Shown: positions 42,199-51,084 of the stretch, piece after piece
How positions within the stretch are numbered: position 1 is the first letter of the stretch
Layout of the letters: every line of letters starts with the position of its first letter
NCBI GenBank assembly: GCA_965228065.1
Contig: OZ245788.1
Location: 3,286,001-3,350,000, forward strand
Direction of reading: 5' to 3'
DNA from: Sphingobium_A sp965228065
GTDB lineage: Bacteria > Pseudomonadota > Alphaproteobacteria > Sphingomonadales > Sphingomonadaceae
DNA length: 64,000 nt
The notes under the pieces: model-generated
Seen by the model: the letters and a program-made list of their open reading frames with translations, nothing else
Databases searched by the model: none
What the model was told of the DNA's origin: nothing
Made by a program: the position numbers and the translations under genes

Positions 42199-43326
42199 AT
42201 GACGGTCGGTTTTCTCTCCGGCTTGCGATTGGTGGAATTTGACGGAATGGGCCCCACTCCATTCGCGGGGAAAATTCTCGCCGATCTTGGGGCCAATATA
42301 GTACGCGTCGCACGCGCCGGAGCCGTGGATCGTGCTGGATCAGCCGAGATGCTTGTCAATCGTTCGGTTGTGCGGCTCGATCTCAAGTCATCGCTTGGAC
42401 AAGACGCGGCGTTGCGCCTCGTTGCGCAGGCTGATGGGGTTCTTGAGGGGTTCCGGCCTGGTGTGATGGAGAGGATGGGCCTTGGGCCCGATCCATGCTT
42501 TCGCGCAAATCCCAGATTGGCATATGTGCGTTTGACCGGGTGGGGCCAGCACGGGCCACTGGCACAGCGGGCAGGCCACGATCTCAATTATATTGCGATT
42601 ACGGGGGTGTTGAACGCGATGGGGCCGTCCGACCGCCCCCCTTCGCCACCCTTGAATCTGCTCGGGGATTATGGGGGTGGATCAACCTTTGCCGTGATTG
42701 GCCTGCTCGCCGCGGTGCTCCATGCTCGGGACACAGGGAAGGGGCAGGTCGTCGATGCCGCGATGGTTGATGGCGTTGCGGCTTTGTCGACTGCGATCCA
42801 CAGTCTCATGAATGCGGGACGATGGCAGGACGAGCGCGAGGCGAACATCTTGGACGGGCGCGCGCCGTTCTACCGCTGCTATGTCTGCTCGGACGGAAAA
42901 TTCGTGTCCGTCGCTGCCCTAGAACCTGAGTTCTTCAAACTTTTGCTCGATGGACTCAATATCGATCAGTCCCGTTTCGATCAGAGGGATCGAAATGGTT
43001 GGGCTGAAATGAAAGAGGTGTTTGCAGCATGTTTCGCCTCTCGGACGCGCGATCAATGGACCGCGATATTCGAGGGGACCGATGCTTGCGTTGCGCCCGT
43101 GTTGAGCTTCCGGGAGGCGCCGCAACACCCCCATAATATCGCGCGCGGAACATATGGGACGCCGTTGCCAGCAGCTGCACCGCGTTTTTCGACATCGTCA
43201 GGGCCGACCATCGTACATGGCGAAACGGATACTGACGAGATACTGGCGCGGTGGAGTGCGTCCCCAAAGCGGGACGTTGCGCCGACCGGAGTTCGGATCG
43301 TAGCGGACAGTCATGGAAAGCTATGA
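42199..43326 (+). CDS. Alpha-methylacyl-CoA racemase-like (CaiB/BaiF, class III CoA-transferase fold)
   Basis: A 375-residue CaiB/BaiF-fold protein. His127 (AGHDLNY), Asp157 (LLGDYGGG) and Glu242 (AALEPEFF) match the catalytic His126, Asp156 and Glu241 of mycobacterial alpha-methylacyl-CoA racemase, and no Asp nucleophile typical of CoA-transferases is needed. It would epimerise 2-methylacyl-CoA so that beta-oxidation can proceed, implying a methyl-branched substrate. ATG at 42199 follows AGAGGTGATG. It overlaps the GMC oxidoreductase start by 14 bp. Confidence 0.83.
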   Translation: MTVGFLSGLRLVEFDGMGPTPFAGKILADLGANIVRVARAGAVDRAGSAEMLVNRSVVRLDLKSSLGQDAALRLVAQADGVLEGFRPGVMERMGLGPDPCFRANPRLAYVRLTGWGQHGPLAQRAGHDLNYIAITGVLNAMGPSDRPPSPPLNLLGDYGGGSTFAVIGLLAAVLHARDTGKGQVVDAAMVDGVAALSTAIHSLMNAGRWQDEREANILDGRAPFYRCYVCSDGKFVSVAALEPEFFKLLLDGLNIDQSRFDQRDRNGWAEMKEVFAACFASRTRDQWTAIFEGTDACVAPVLSFREAPQHPHNIARGTYGTPLPAAAPRFSTSSGPTIVHGETDTDEILARWSASPKRDVAPTGVRIVADSHGKL

Positions 43327-44908
43327 CTATGTTGTAATCGGTGCGGGCTCGGCCGGTTGCGTCATCGCAAGCCGACTGGTCGAAGCGGGCAAGAGCGTGT
43401 TGCTGCTGGAATCCGGTCCGCTCGACCGCGACTTCTTCATACCCATGCCCGGCGGTATTCAGAAAATCGACAAGAGGCTGGCATGGCACTTCCATACAGA
43501 ACCCGAACCGGGCGTTGGCGGACGGCGTGTCTATATGAAACAGGGCAGGCTGTTGGGCGGCGGGTCGTCGATCAACGGGATGGTGTATATTCGCGGGCAA
43601 GCTCAGGACTATGACGACTGGGAAGCGGAAGGTTGCGAGGGCTGGGGCTGGAACGACGTCCTGCCGGTTTTCAAGCGTAGCGAAGCCAACCAAAAATATT
43701 CCGAGCCGTTTCACGGCGCCGAAGGGCCGCTGAAGGTTTGCGACGCTGGCTATCACCACCCGCTGAGCTATGCCTTCGTACGCGCGGGGCAAGAAGCGGG
43801 TTTACCCTATAACGACGACTTCAACGGCCCGACGCAGGAGGGCGTAGGCTTCTATCAGACGACTTCGGCGGATGGCCGGCGACAATCGGCAGCGATAGCG
43901 TTCCTGTCGCGCGTTCGGGGCAACAGGTTGTTGACGCTGCGCTGCGAGGCACATGTCGAAGCGATTCTGACGGAGAATGGCGCGGCCGTCGGCGTGCGCT
44001 ATCACGCGGGGAAAGACACCGCCCGGGATGCGACGGCTCGCGAGGAGGTGATCGTCGCCGCAGGCGCCTTCGGCTCACCCAAGGTCCTGCAATTGTCGGG
44101 CATTGGGCCGGAAGCGCTGCTGACGGAGCACGGCGTGCCGATGCTGCGGGCGCTGCAAGGCGTGGGCGCCAATTTCCAGGATCATTATCAGGCCGGCGTT
44201 TATGGCCGGACGCGTGATCCGATCAGCCTGTTCGGTGCGGACAAGGGATTGAAGGCAGTTCGCCACGGCCTGCAGTGGATGATGTTCAAATCGGGCCTAT
44301 TGACGTCCAACATTGTCGAATCCGGCGGGTTTGTGTCGACCGACGGCTCTGGCCGGCCCGATATTCAGTTCACCACGGTTGCGGCGCTGACCGGCGACGC
44401 CGACCGGCCAGCGCTACCAGGACACGGCATTTCGATCAGTCCTTGCAACCTGCGGCCAAAGGCGCGGGGGACAGTCCGCATCGCAGGACGCGATGCGATC
44501 ACGCCGGTGCGTATCGAAGCGAATGTGCTGGGTCATCCCGACGATATGGCGACGCTGGTGCGTGGCGTGCGGCTTGCTCGTCGCATCCTGCATTCCCCCT
44601 CGCTCGCCGGGCTGCTCGAATGCGAACTGGCGCCAGGACATGGCGCCGAAGAAGAGCTGGACGATGCTGCGATCGAGGCGCACATCCGCAGCGTCCTGAA
44701 AACGGTCTACCACCCTTGCGGGACGTGCAAGATGGGGCCTGCAAGCGACCCCACCGCTGTGGTGGATTCGCGGCTTCGCGTTCATGGCGTTCCGCGGTTG
44801 AGGGTGGCGGATGCGTCGATCATGCCGAACCTGGTGAGCGGCAACACCAACGCTCCCTCGATCATGATCGGCGAACGCTGTGCCGACTTCATCCTGAAGC
44901 GCGCCTAG
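43313..44908 (+). CDS. GMC-family FAD alcohol dehydrogenase
   Basis: A 531-residue GMC oxidoreductase. N-terminal FAD loop YVVIGAGSAGCVIASRL, the second GMC signature region GAFGSPKVLQLSGIGP, and the C-terminal HPCGTCKMG with the catalytic His plus NTNAPSIMIGER. It resembles choline dehydrogenase-like and polyethylene-glycol or alkyl alcohol dehydrogenases, and oxidises primary alcohols to aldehydes with a membrane electron acceptor. It lies directly upstream of an aldehyde dehydrogenase, giving an alcohol-to-acid pair. Start overlaps the racemase gene. Confidence 0.88.
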   Translation: MESYDYVVIGAGSAGCVIASRLVEAGKSVLLLESGPLDRDFFIPMPGGIQKIDKRLAWHFHTEPEPGVGGRRVYMKQGRLLGGGSSINGMVYIRGQAQDYDDWEAEGCEGWGWNDVLPVFKRSEANQKYSEPFHGAEGPLKVCDAGYHHPLSYAFVRAGQEAGLPYNDDFNGPTQEGVGFYQTTSADGRRQSAAIAFLSRVRGNRLLTLRCEAHVEAILTENGAAVGVRYHAGKDTARDATAREEVIVAAGAFGSPKVLQLSGIGPEALLTEHGVPMLRALQGVGANFQDHYQAGVYGRTRDPISLFGADKGLKAVRHGLQWMMFKSGLLTSNIVESGGFVSTDGSGRPDIQFTTVAALTGDADRPALPGHGISISPCNLRPKARGTVRIAGRDAITPVRIEANVLGHPDDMATLVRGVRLARRILHSPSLAGLLECELAPGHGAEEELDDAAIEAHIRSVLKTVYHPCGTCKMGPASDPTAVVDSRLRVHGVPRLRVADASIMPNLVSGNTNAPSIMIGERCADFILKRA

Positions 44909-44917
44909 GAGGCCAAG

Positions 44918-46396
44918 ATGCATATCCCGCCGCAAGGGAAACTCTATATCGGGGGCGAGTGGATCGTGCCGGCCGGCGGTGGTTCCGAAGCCGTCATCAA
45001 TCCGGCGACTGAAGCCGTCATAGGCCATGCCGGCCTGGCTGGCCCGACGGAAATCGAGGTTGCCCTGGCCACCGCACGGGCGGCGTTCGATACGGGCCCA
45101 TGGCCGCGCATGAAGACTGCCCAGCGGGCGGCCATTCTCGAGGCGATGTGCGACTGGATTGAGGCGCGTGCCGATGACCTGCGCATATTGATCGCGACGG
45201 AGACGGGCTCGATCCAGCCGTTTGCGCGATCAATGCAGTTCGCGACCGGACTGGAGCATGCGCGCCACTATATCGAGCTGGCGCGACGCCAGGCGCCGCA
45301 GCCATTGCCGCTGGAACCGGTCGCCATGCCTGACGGCACGACGATGGTGGGCGGTGGGCTGGCGGTGCGCGAGCCGGTTGGTGTTTGCCTTGCGATCACG
45401 CCGTTCAACGTGCCGTTTATGCTGAACCTGGGCAAAGCCGTGCCGGCGTTGGCGATGGGCAACACCGTTATCCTCAAACCTTCGCCGCTCACCCCGTTTT
45501 CCGCGCTGATCCTTGCCGAGGCGGCCGATGCCGCAGGCGTGCCGCCAGGCGTGTTCAATGTCGTGAATGGTGACCTGGCCGCGGGTGAGAAACTGACCAC
45601 GGATCCGCGTGTCGATCTGGTCACCTTTACAGGCTCCGACCGTGTCGGAGCGGCAATTCAAGCTCAGGCGGCGCCGACGCTGAAGCGTTGCATCATGGAA
45701 CTTGGCGGCAAGTCCGCGATGATCGTACGCGCGGACGGCAACCTGGAAGCAGCGGCGCAGGCTGCGCTCGGAAGCCTTACTTTTCATGCCGGTCAGGCTT
45801 GCGCCGCGCTGACTCGACTGGTCGTGCATAACTCGGTGCGGCCGCAATTCGTCGAACGGCTGGCGGAGCTGTTTCGCGCCGTCAAGATCGGCGATCCCGC
45901 CGATCCGACGACCCGGATGGGCCCGCTGATCCGCGCTGCGGCGCGCGATCGCGTCCAGAATCTGGTGGATTCAGCGTGCGGCGATGGCGCGACGCTCGTC
46001 ACCGGCGGACGCATTCCTGCGGGGCTCGATCGCGGTTTTTTCTACGAACCAACGTTGTTCGACGATGTCGACAATGGTTGGCGCGTCGCACAGGAGGAGG
46101 CCTTCGGGCCACTCGGGGTGGTGATTGGGTTCGGCAGCGACGAAGAGGCGGTGACCATCGCGAACCACAGCGACTTCGGTCTATCGGGAGCCGTCTATTC
46201 CGCCGATGTAGGGCGCGCGCTTGAGCTGGCGTCACGATTGCGCACGGGCAAGGTCAACCTGAACGGAGGTTCGGGCAAGATGAGCTCATATCATCCTTTC
46301 GGCGGGATCAAACGGTCCGGCTATGGCCGCGAATTCGGCGAGGTCGGGCTTCACGAGTTCACCTATATCAAGACAATCTCGTATCACCTTGCCTGA
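44918..46396 (+). CDS. NAD(P)-dependent aldehyde dehydrogenase
   Basis: A 492-residue ALDH. Glu261 (MELGGKS) and catalytic Cys295 (FHAGQACAALTR) are intact, as are FNVPFMLNLGKAVPALAMGNTVILKPS, FTGSDRVG and EEAFGPLGVVIGF. It probably oxidises the aldehyde made by the GMC enzyme to the acid, using NAD(P). AGGAGG lies 8 bases before the ATG. It converges with the acyl-CoA dehydrogenase at 46405 over an 8-bp gap, and both stop codons sit inside a hairpin. Confidence 0.88.
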   Translation: MHIPPQGKLYIGGEWIVPAGGGSEAVINPATEAVIGHAGLAGPTEIEVALATARAAFDTGPWPRMKTAQRAAILEAMCDWIEARADDLRILIATETGSIQPFARSMQFATGLEHARHYIELARRQAPQPLPLEPVAMPDGTTMVGGGLAVREPVGVCLAITPFNVPFMLNLGKAVPALAMGNTVILKPSPLTPFSALILAEAADAAGVPPGVFNVVNGDLAAGEKLTTDPRVDLVTFTGSDRVGAAIQAQAAPTLKRCIMELGGKSAMIVRADGNLEAAAQAALGSLTFHAGQACAALTRLVVHNSVRPQFVERLAELFRAVKIGDPADPTTRMGPLIRAAARDRVQNLVDSACGDGATLVTGGRIPAGLDRGFFYEPTLFDDVDNGWRVAQEEAFGPLGVVIGFGSDEEAVTIANHSDFGLSGAVYSADVGRALELASRLRTGKVNLNGGSGKMSSYHPFGGIKRSGYGREFGEVGLHEFTYIKTISYHLA

Positions 46397-46410
46397 CGTC
46401 GGCGTCAGGC
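46391..46410. terminator. Hairpin spanning two convergent stop codons
   Basis: GCCTGACG-TCGG-CGTCAGGC is a perfect 8-bp stem with a 4-base loop. The TGA of the aldehyde dehydrogenase (46394-46396) is in one arm and the stop of the minus-strand acyl-CoA dehydrogenase (46405-46407) in the other. No T-run follows on either side, so termination strength is uncertain. Confidence 0.45.
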
Positions 46411-47574
46411 GAACAGCGAGCGAGCGACGATCATGCGCTGGATCTCGGTCGCACCCTCGCCAAGCCGTTTGATCCGTAACTCGCGGAACCAGCGCTCGAG
46501 CGGCAGCTCGCTCGATACACCCATCCCGCCGAACAACTGGATGCAGGTGTCGAGCGTCTTGAAAGCGGCTTCGGTCGCGCTCCATTTCGCCATCGCCGCT
46601 TCGGTCCGCGCTGGTTCGCCACGGTCTGCCTTCCTTGCGGCGCGGTGGATGAGCAAGCGCGCGGCGTCGAGCGCCAGTCGGCAGTCGGCCAACATCCATT
46701 GCGGCCCCTGCTTGTCGGCCAACATTCCGCCGAACACCCGCCGTTCCTTTGCCCATTCGACGGTGAGCCGCAGCGCTTCCTCGGCGATGCCGACGGGGCC
46801 CGCGCCATAGGTGATCCTGCCACGGGTGAGGAAATCGTCGGCGAGTGCGAACCCGCCGCCTTCCTCGCCGATACGATTCGCCACCGGCACTCGAGCATGA
46901 TCGAAGTGAAGCTCGTTCGGACTGTTCGCGATCATCACCGGGATGGGCGTGCGGGTGAAGCCGGGCGTGGCGGTCTCGACGATGAAGCAGCTGATTCCGT
47001 CCCGTCGTCCGGGCTCGCCGGTCCTGGCATAGACAATGCCCCAGTGCGCGTGGTCAGCATGGGTGATCCAGGTCTTGCTTCCGTTCAGGACATAATGATC
47101 GCCGTCGCGTTCGGCGCGCAACTGGATGGCGCGCGCCGGATCAGATCCGCCCGAGGCTTCGCTGATCGCGGTGAAAGCCTTGGGCATGCGTCCTTCCACA
47201 ATCGGTCGGCCATATCGTTCGAATTGCTCGGCGGTACCATGGAACAACACCGACGGGGGGTCACCACCGATCGCGCCGGCGGCAGGAAAGAACGCACCGA
47301 GGCGGCATTTCGCAGCTTCTTCAGCGACGATCGTCTGCGCGAGCACGCCGAGGCCGGCACCGCCGAGCCGCTCCGGTGTCGCGAGTGCCCACAACCCAAG
47401 CTCGCGTGCCCGTGCTTGCAATTCCGCCTGCTGGTCCGGATCGAGCCTCGCTTGACCCAGCGGCAGCTTGGTCTCCGCTGCTGCGACGTCTTCCGCCACG
47501 AAGCGATGCACCGTGTCGCGCAGCATTTCGAGTTCGAGAGGCAGTTCACTTTCGCCCGATATCGTGGAGCTCAT
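46405..47574 (-). CDS. Acyl-CoA dehydrogenase
   Basis: A 389-residue flavin acyl-CoA dehydrogenase: YVLNGSKTWITHADHAHWGIVYA for flavin/substrate binding, AISEASGGSDPAR, GVGIAEEALRLTVEWAKERRVFGG-like middle, and the catalytic-type Glu373 in LGEGATEIQRMIVAR. It introduces a 2,3-double bond in an acyl-CoA. Its ATG overlaps the stop of the upstream hydratase (ATGA), so both are on one transcript controlled from the promoter shared with LysR at 48633. Likely acts after CoA activation of the acid produced by the GMC/ALDH pair. Confidence 0.86.
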   Translation of the reverse strand: MSSTISGESELPLELEMLRDTVHRFVAEDVAAAETKLPLGQARLDPDQQAELQARARELGLWALATPERLGGAGLGVLAQTIVAEEAAKCRLGAFFPAAGAIGGDPPSVLFHGTAEQFERYGRPIVEGRMPKAFTAISEASGGSDPARAIQLRAERDGDHYVLNGSKTWITHADHAHWGIVYARTGEPGRRDGISCFIVETATPGFTRTPIPVMIANSPNELHFDHARVPVANRIGEEGGGFALADDFLTRGRITYGAGPVGIAEEALRLTVEWAKERRVFGGMLADKQGPQWMLADCRLALDAARLLIHRAARKADRGEPARTEAAMAKWSATEAAFKTLDTCIQLFGGMGVSSELPLERWFRELRIKRLGEGATEIQRMIVARSLFA

Positions 47575-48407
47575 GATTGCTTCCTGGAATCGATGGTGCG
47601 GAAGGCAATCGAGCCAAGCGGACCATAATCGAAGTGGAATGTGTCGCCATGGCTTGCGGCGATCGGCGCGGTGAACGATCCTCCGAGAACGATCTCGCCT
47701 GCCTCCAATCTCTCCCCATAAGGATGGAGCTTGTTCGCGAGCCAGGCGGGTCCGGTGGCCGGATGGTTGAGCACCGCCGCGGCGACGCCGGATTCTTCGA
47801 TCACGCCATTGCGATAGCAAAGCGCCGCGACCCAGCGCAGATCGACATCATGGGGACGAACCGGCCGTCCGCCTATTACAACGCCGGCGTTGGCCGCATT
47901 GTCTGAAATCGTATCGAGCACCGTGCGGGTCCGGCCGGTCGCTGGATCGATAGGCTGGATACGTTGATCGATGATCTCGATCGCCGGAACGACATGATCG
48001 GTTGCGTTCAGCACGTCGAAGATTGTGCAGTTCGGCCCTTCCAACGGTGAGCCGAGTATGAACGCGAGCTCCAGCTCGACGCGAGGAAGGATGAAGCGGG
48101 ATATGTCGATGTCGCTGCCAGTCTGAAAGAGCATGTCGTCGAGCAACGCGCCGTAGTCGGGCTCGGTGATATTCGATGTACGTTGCATCGCGCGGCTCGT
48201 CAGACCGATCTTGTGCCCGACGATCTTGCGCCCATCCGCGAGCTTCAGCGCGACCCAGGCACGTTGAATCGCATAGGCATCTGCAATCGTCATGCCTGGG
48301 TGTTCGAGTGAGAATTGCGGAATCTGTTCCCGCGCGCGTTCGGCATGATTGAGCCGCTGTGCGAGCTCCGCGATTGTCGCCGCCTCTAGCGTAGGCTGGT
48401 CGTTCAT
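47571..48407 (-). CDS. hpaH: 2-oxo-hept-4-ene-1,7-dioate hydratase-like (HpaH family)
   Basis: A 278-residue member of the MhpD/HpaH hydratase family, aligning with remembered HpaH sequence along nearly its full length: HAERAREQIPQFSLEHP, GHKIGLTSRAMQRTSNITEPDYGALLDDM, NATDHVVPAIEIIDQRI, DTISDNAANAGVVIGGRP, and GVAAAVLNHPATGPAWLANKL. HpaH hydrates 2-oxohept-4-ene-1,7-dioate in homoprotocatechuate meta cleavage. The ATG at 48407 is preferred (GGGG upstream) over one at 48449. It is divergent from LysR at 48633 and first in a unit with the acyl-CoA dehydrogenase. The exact substrate could differ. Confidence 0.83.
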   Translation of the reverse strand: MNDQPTLEAATIAELAQRLNHAERAREQIPQFSLEHPGMTIADAYAIQRAWVALKLADGRKIVGHKIGLTSRAMQRTSNITEPDYGALLDDMLFQTGSDIDISRFILPRVELELAFILGSPLEGPNCTIFDVLNATDHVVPAIEIIDQRIQPIDPATGRTRTVLDTISDNAANAGVVIGGRPVRPHDVDLRWVAALCYRNGVIEESGVAAAVLNHPATGPAWLANKLHPYGERLEAGEIVLGGSFTAPIAASHGDTFHFDYGPLGSIAFRTIDSRKQS

Positions 48408-48475
48408 ACTGACAACCCCAGGCAAATCATTGGTATGCGCTTGCGGCATTCCGACAATGCCCTTCTATCCCTCGA

Positions 48476-48566
48476 CGTCACACCGCCTCCTTGTATGCAT
48501 GGATTGCGCAACAAATAGACCGGTGTGACGATCGCAGCCATTACGGGGTCGCGCTATGCGCCATAG
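48476..48566. promoter_or_regulatory. Divergent regulatory region with two inverted repeats
   Basis: CGTCACACCG (48476-48485) and its exact inverse CGGTGTGACG (48521-48530) are separated by 35 bp. Further on, CTATG-CGC-CATAG (48554-48566) is a perfect 13-bp palindrome, 67 bp before the LysR ATG. Both fall in the 225-bp gap between the divergent hydratase and LysR genes and are candidate LysR sites. Confidence 0.5.
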
Positions 48567-48632
48567 TTTCTGCCTGTGGCACTGTGGCATAGACATGATA
48601 GGGGCGGCAATTTCGCCGACAGTGAGGGTTCG

Positions 48633-49583
48633 ATGGACGAAATTCAGCTCCGCAACTTCATGATGATCTGTCGATGCGCTTCGATCACCGAAGCCGCCGA
48701 CCGACTGGGCATCGCGCAGCCTTCGCTCAGTCAACAACTGTTACGACTGGAAGACGAGTTCGGGACGAAGCTGTTCCGACGCACATCGCGCGGGGTCGCG
48801 GCCACCGATGCTGGCCGTATGCTGCAGGAGCACGCGTCGACGATCCTCCAGGCGATGAATCGAGCGCGCGAGGAAGTTCAAGGCGCGGAACATGTGCCGC
48901 AGGGGCAGGTTGCGATCGGTTTGCCGGGCACTGCAAGCCTGATCCTGGGCGTTCCGCTTCTGATTGCGGCGCGTGCGTCGCTGCCGCTCGTCAACATCCA
49001 TGTGCGCGAAGCGATGAGCGGGACGATCCGGCGCTGGCTCGAGGAGGGGCGGATCGAACTTGGCGTCCTCTATGATGCCGAAGGTCTGCGCCATCTTGCG
49101 AGCAAGGTGATCGCACGAGAAACCCTGCTTCTGGTTGGACCTGCGGGCGCATTTGGAGATGCCGACGAGTTCGGAATCGCCGTCGAGCCAGTGGCGCAGA
49201 ACGTGCTTCATGGTCAGGACTTTATCCTGCCGTCGGTCTCTCATGGCCTGCGCAAGCTGATCGAGCGCCAACTGCACATGGAGAATTTGTCGCTGTCGGT
49301 TACGACGGAGATCGACTCGCTGGCGCATACCAAGACACTTGTGGCGGAGGGCCTTGGCTATACCTTGCTTTCACACGCTGCGATCCGTGCAGAACTTACA
49401 AGCGGCGAACTTTCAGCGGCCCATATCGCGGGCATAGACCTGTCCCGCAGCGTATCATTCGTCCGCAATCCCGCCCAGCGGCTCACGCGCGCATCCATTG
49501 AGGTGGAGGATCTGGCGGCAGAGTTGCTGCGCGACATGATCGCTGACGGCCAGTGGCTCGCGACCCCCGTTTACGGCGACTGA
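48633..49583 (+). CDS. LysR-family transcription regulator
   Basis: A 316-residue LysR regulator with a canonical N-terminal helix-turn-helix (LRNFMMICRCASITEAADRLGIAQPSLSQQLLRLEDEFGTKLF) and effector domain from about residue 90 (QVAIGLPGTASLILGVPLLIAAR). The SQQL form of the recognition helix resembles the Nac/CbbR-like group. GAGGG precedes the ATG at 48633; the longer open frame to 48576 is not needed. Divergent from the hydratase and acyl-CoA dehydrogenase genes, which it probably controls. Confidence 0.86.
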   Translation: MDEIQLRNFMMICRCASITEAADRLGIAQPSLSQQLLRLEDEFGTKLFRRTSRGVAATDAGRMLQEHASTILQAMNRAREEVQGAEHVPQGQVAIGLPGTASLILGVPLLIAARASLPLVNIHVREAMSGTIRRWLEEGRIELGVLYDAEGLRHLASKVIARETLLLVGPAGAFGDADEFGIAVEPVAQNVLHGQDFILPSVSHGLRKLIERQLHMENLSLSVTTEIDSLAHTKTLVAEGLGYTLLSHAAIRAELTSGELSAAHIAGIDLSRSVSFVRNPAQRLTRASIEVEDLAAELLRDMIADGQWLATPVYGD

Positions 49584-49769
49584 TCGAGACCCATAGGTTT
49601 GGACTATCTCCGTTCTCCGTGATTAGCGAAGGACGCGGCAAGCCCGTTGGTGCAGGTGAGGATGGACGCGCAGCAGCCACGGCGGCCGGTGTGACAGAAG
49701 CGGGTGAGTAACCCAGCGTTGTCGATCGCCCCCGTGCAAGCGCGACCATTTATCGGGAAGGCACTTGGA

Positions 49770-51071
49770 ATGGCCACAAAGGTATCGGCAGAAATTTCGG
49801 CAACTCACATGCCCGGCGATATCGCCAGCCGCCTCGTCAATCCCAAGGCCTATGGCGAATGGGATCAACTGCAGCATGATCTGACCTGGCTGCGCCGGGA
49901 AATGCCGCTTAGCGTTGCCGCGGCGGAAGGTTACGACCCATTTTGGATGGTCACCAAATATGACGACATTCAAGAGATTGGCCGCCAGCCCAGCATCTTC
50001 GCCAACAATGGCGCCCGCAAGACGCTGATCGACCGCAGTTTCGCACAACGGGCGGAGGCGATCGAAGCCGGAGGCGGGCGCGCGGTCAATCGCTCGTTGC
50101 TGACCATGGATGCGCCGGTGCACATGCGTTATCGACTGGTGACCGCCTCGCAGTTCGCGCCCAAGGGCGTGAAGGTTCTCGAAGAGGATATCCGCGGCCT
50201 CGCGCGCGAAGCGATCGACTGCATGGTGGGGCGAGAGGAAATCGATTTCCTCAACGCCGTCTCGCACAGGTTCCCGCTGCGAGTTATCTTGAGTCTGCTC
50301 GGCTTGCCGCGCACCGACGAAGATATGCTGCTCGCGATGACACAGCGCTTCTTCAATCCCCGCGACGAAGAGCTGGCCGGCGAGCAGACGGGGAATTCGA
50401 TTGGCGCCACCGCGAATCACGACATTCTACATGAGATGTACGACTATTTCGCGGCCATCGTCGCCGACCGGCGCGCCAACCCGACGAACGATGTCGCCTC
50501 GGTGATCGCCAATTCGAAGATCAACGGCGAGCTGATCCCGGAAGCGGACGCGGTGAGCTATTATTTGACGATCGCGACGGCGGGGCACGACACGACGGCG
50601 TCATCGACCGCGGGTGCGGTTTGGGCACTTGCCGAGCGGCCCGACGAGTTCGCCAAAGTCAAAGCCGATCGCAGCCTCATCCCGTCGCTCGTCAACGAAG
50701 CCATCCGGTGGACGTCACCCGTGAATCACTTCATGCGCACGGCATTGTCCGATTATGAACTGGGTGGTCAGCAGATCCGCGCGGGCGATTGGCTGATGTT
50801 GTCTTATCCTTCGGCCAATCGAGATGAGGACATCTTCGAGGCTCCCTTTGAGTTCCGTGTCGATCGCAAGCCCAATCCGCAAATGGCGTTCGGTTTTGGC
50901 GCGCATGTCTGTTTGGGCCAGCATCTGGCGAAGCTGGAAATGGGGGTTTTCTTCGAAGAGCTCTTCAATCGCGTCGATCATGTCGAACTGGCGGGTGAAC
51001 CGAAGAGGATCGATTCCATCTCGGTGGGCGGTATCAAGCGGCTGCCGGTGCGCTACAAGCTCGCGGACTGA
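49770..51071 (+). CDS. Cytochrome P450
   Basis: A 433-residue soluble bacterial P450: I-helix oxygen motif AGHDTT (271-276), ExxR Glu310-Arg313 (EAIR), and heme loop FGFGAHVCLG with Cys381. The N-terminal style resembles CYP108/CYP111-like terpenoid hydroxylases, but family assignment needs a search. It needs ferredoxin and reductase, neither of which is visible in the window. I use the ATG at 49770 (GGAAGG upstream); a GTG at 49704 would add 22 residues. The 186-bp gap before it has no gene. An SDR follows 13 bp later. Confidence 0.87.
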   Translation: MATKVSAEISATHMPGDIASRLVNPKAYGEWDQLQHDLTWLRREMPLSVAAAEGYDPFWMVTKYDDIQEIGRQPSIFANNGARKTLIDRSFAQRAEAIEAGGGRAVNRSLLTMDAPVHMRYRLVTASQFAPKGVKVLEEDIRGLAREAIDCMVGREEIDFLNAVSHRFPLRVILSLLGLPRTDEDMLLAMTQRFFNPRDEELAGEQTGNSIGATANHDILHEMYDYFAAIVADRRANPTNDVASVIANSKINGELIPEADAVSYYLTIATAGHDTTASSTAGAVWALAERPDEFAKVKADRSLIPSLVNEAIRWTSPVNHFMRTALSDYELGGQQIRAGDWLMLSYPSANRDEDIFEAPFEFRVDRKPNPQMAFGFGAHVCLGQHLAKLEMGVFFEELFNRVDHVELAGEPKRIDSISVGGIKRLPVRYKLAD

Positions 51072-51084
51072 CGAGTTGGGGGCA

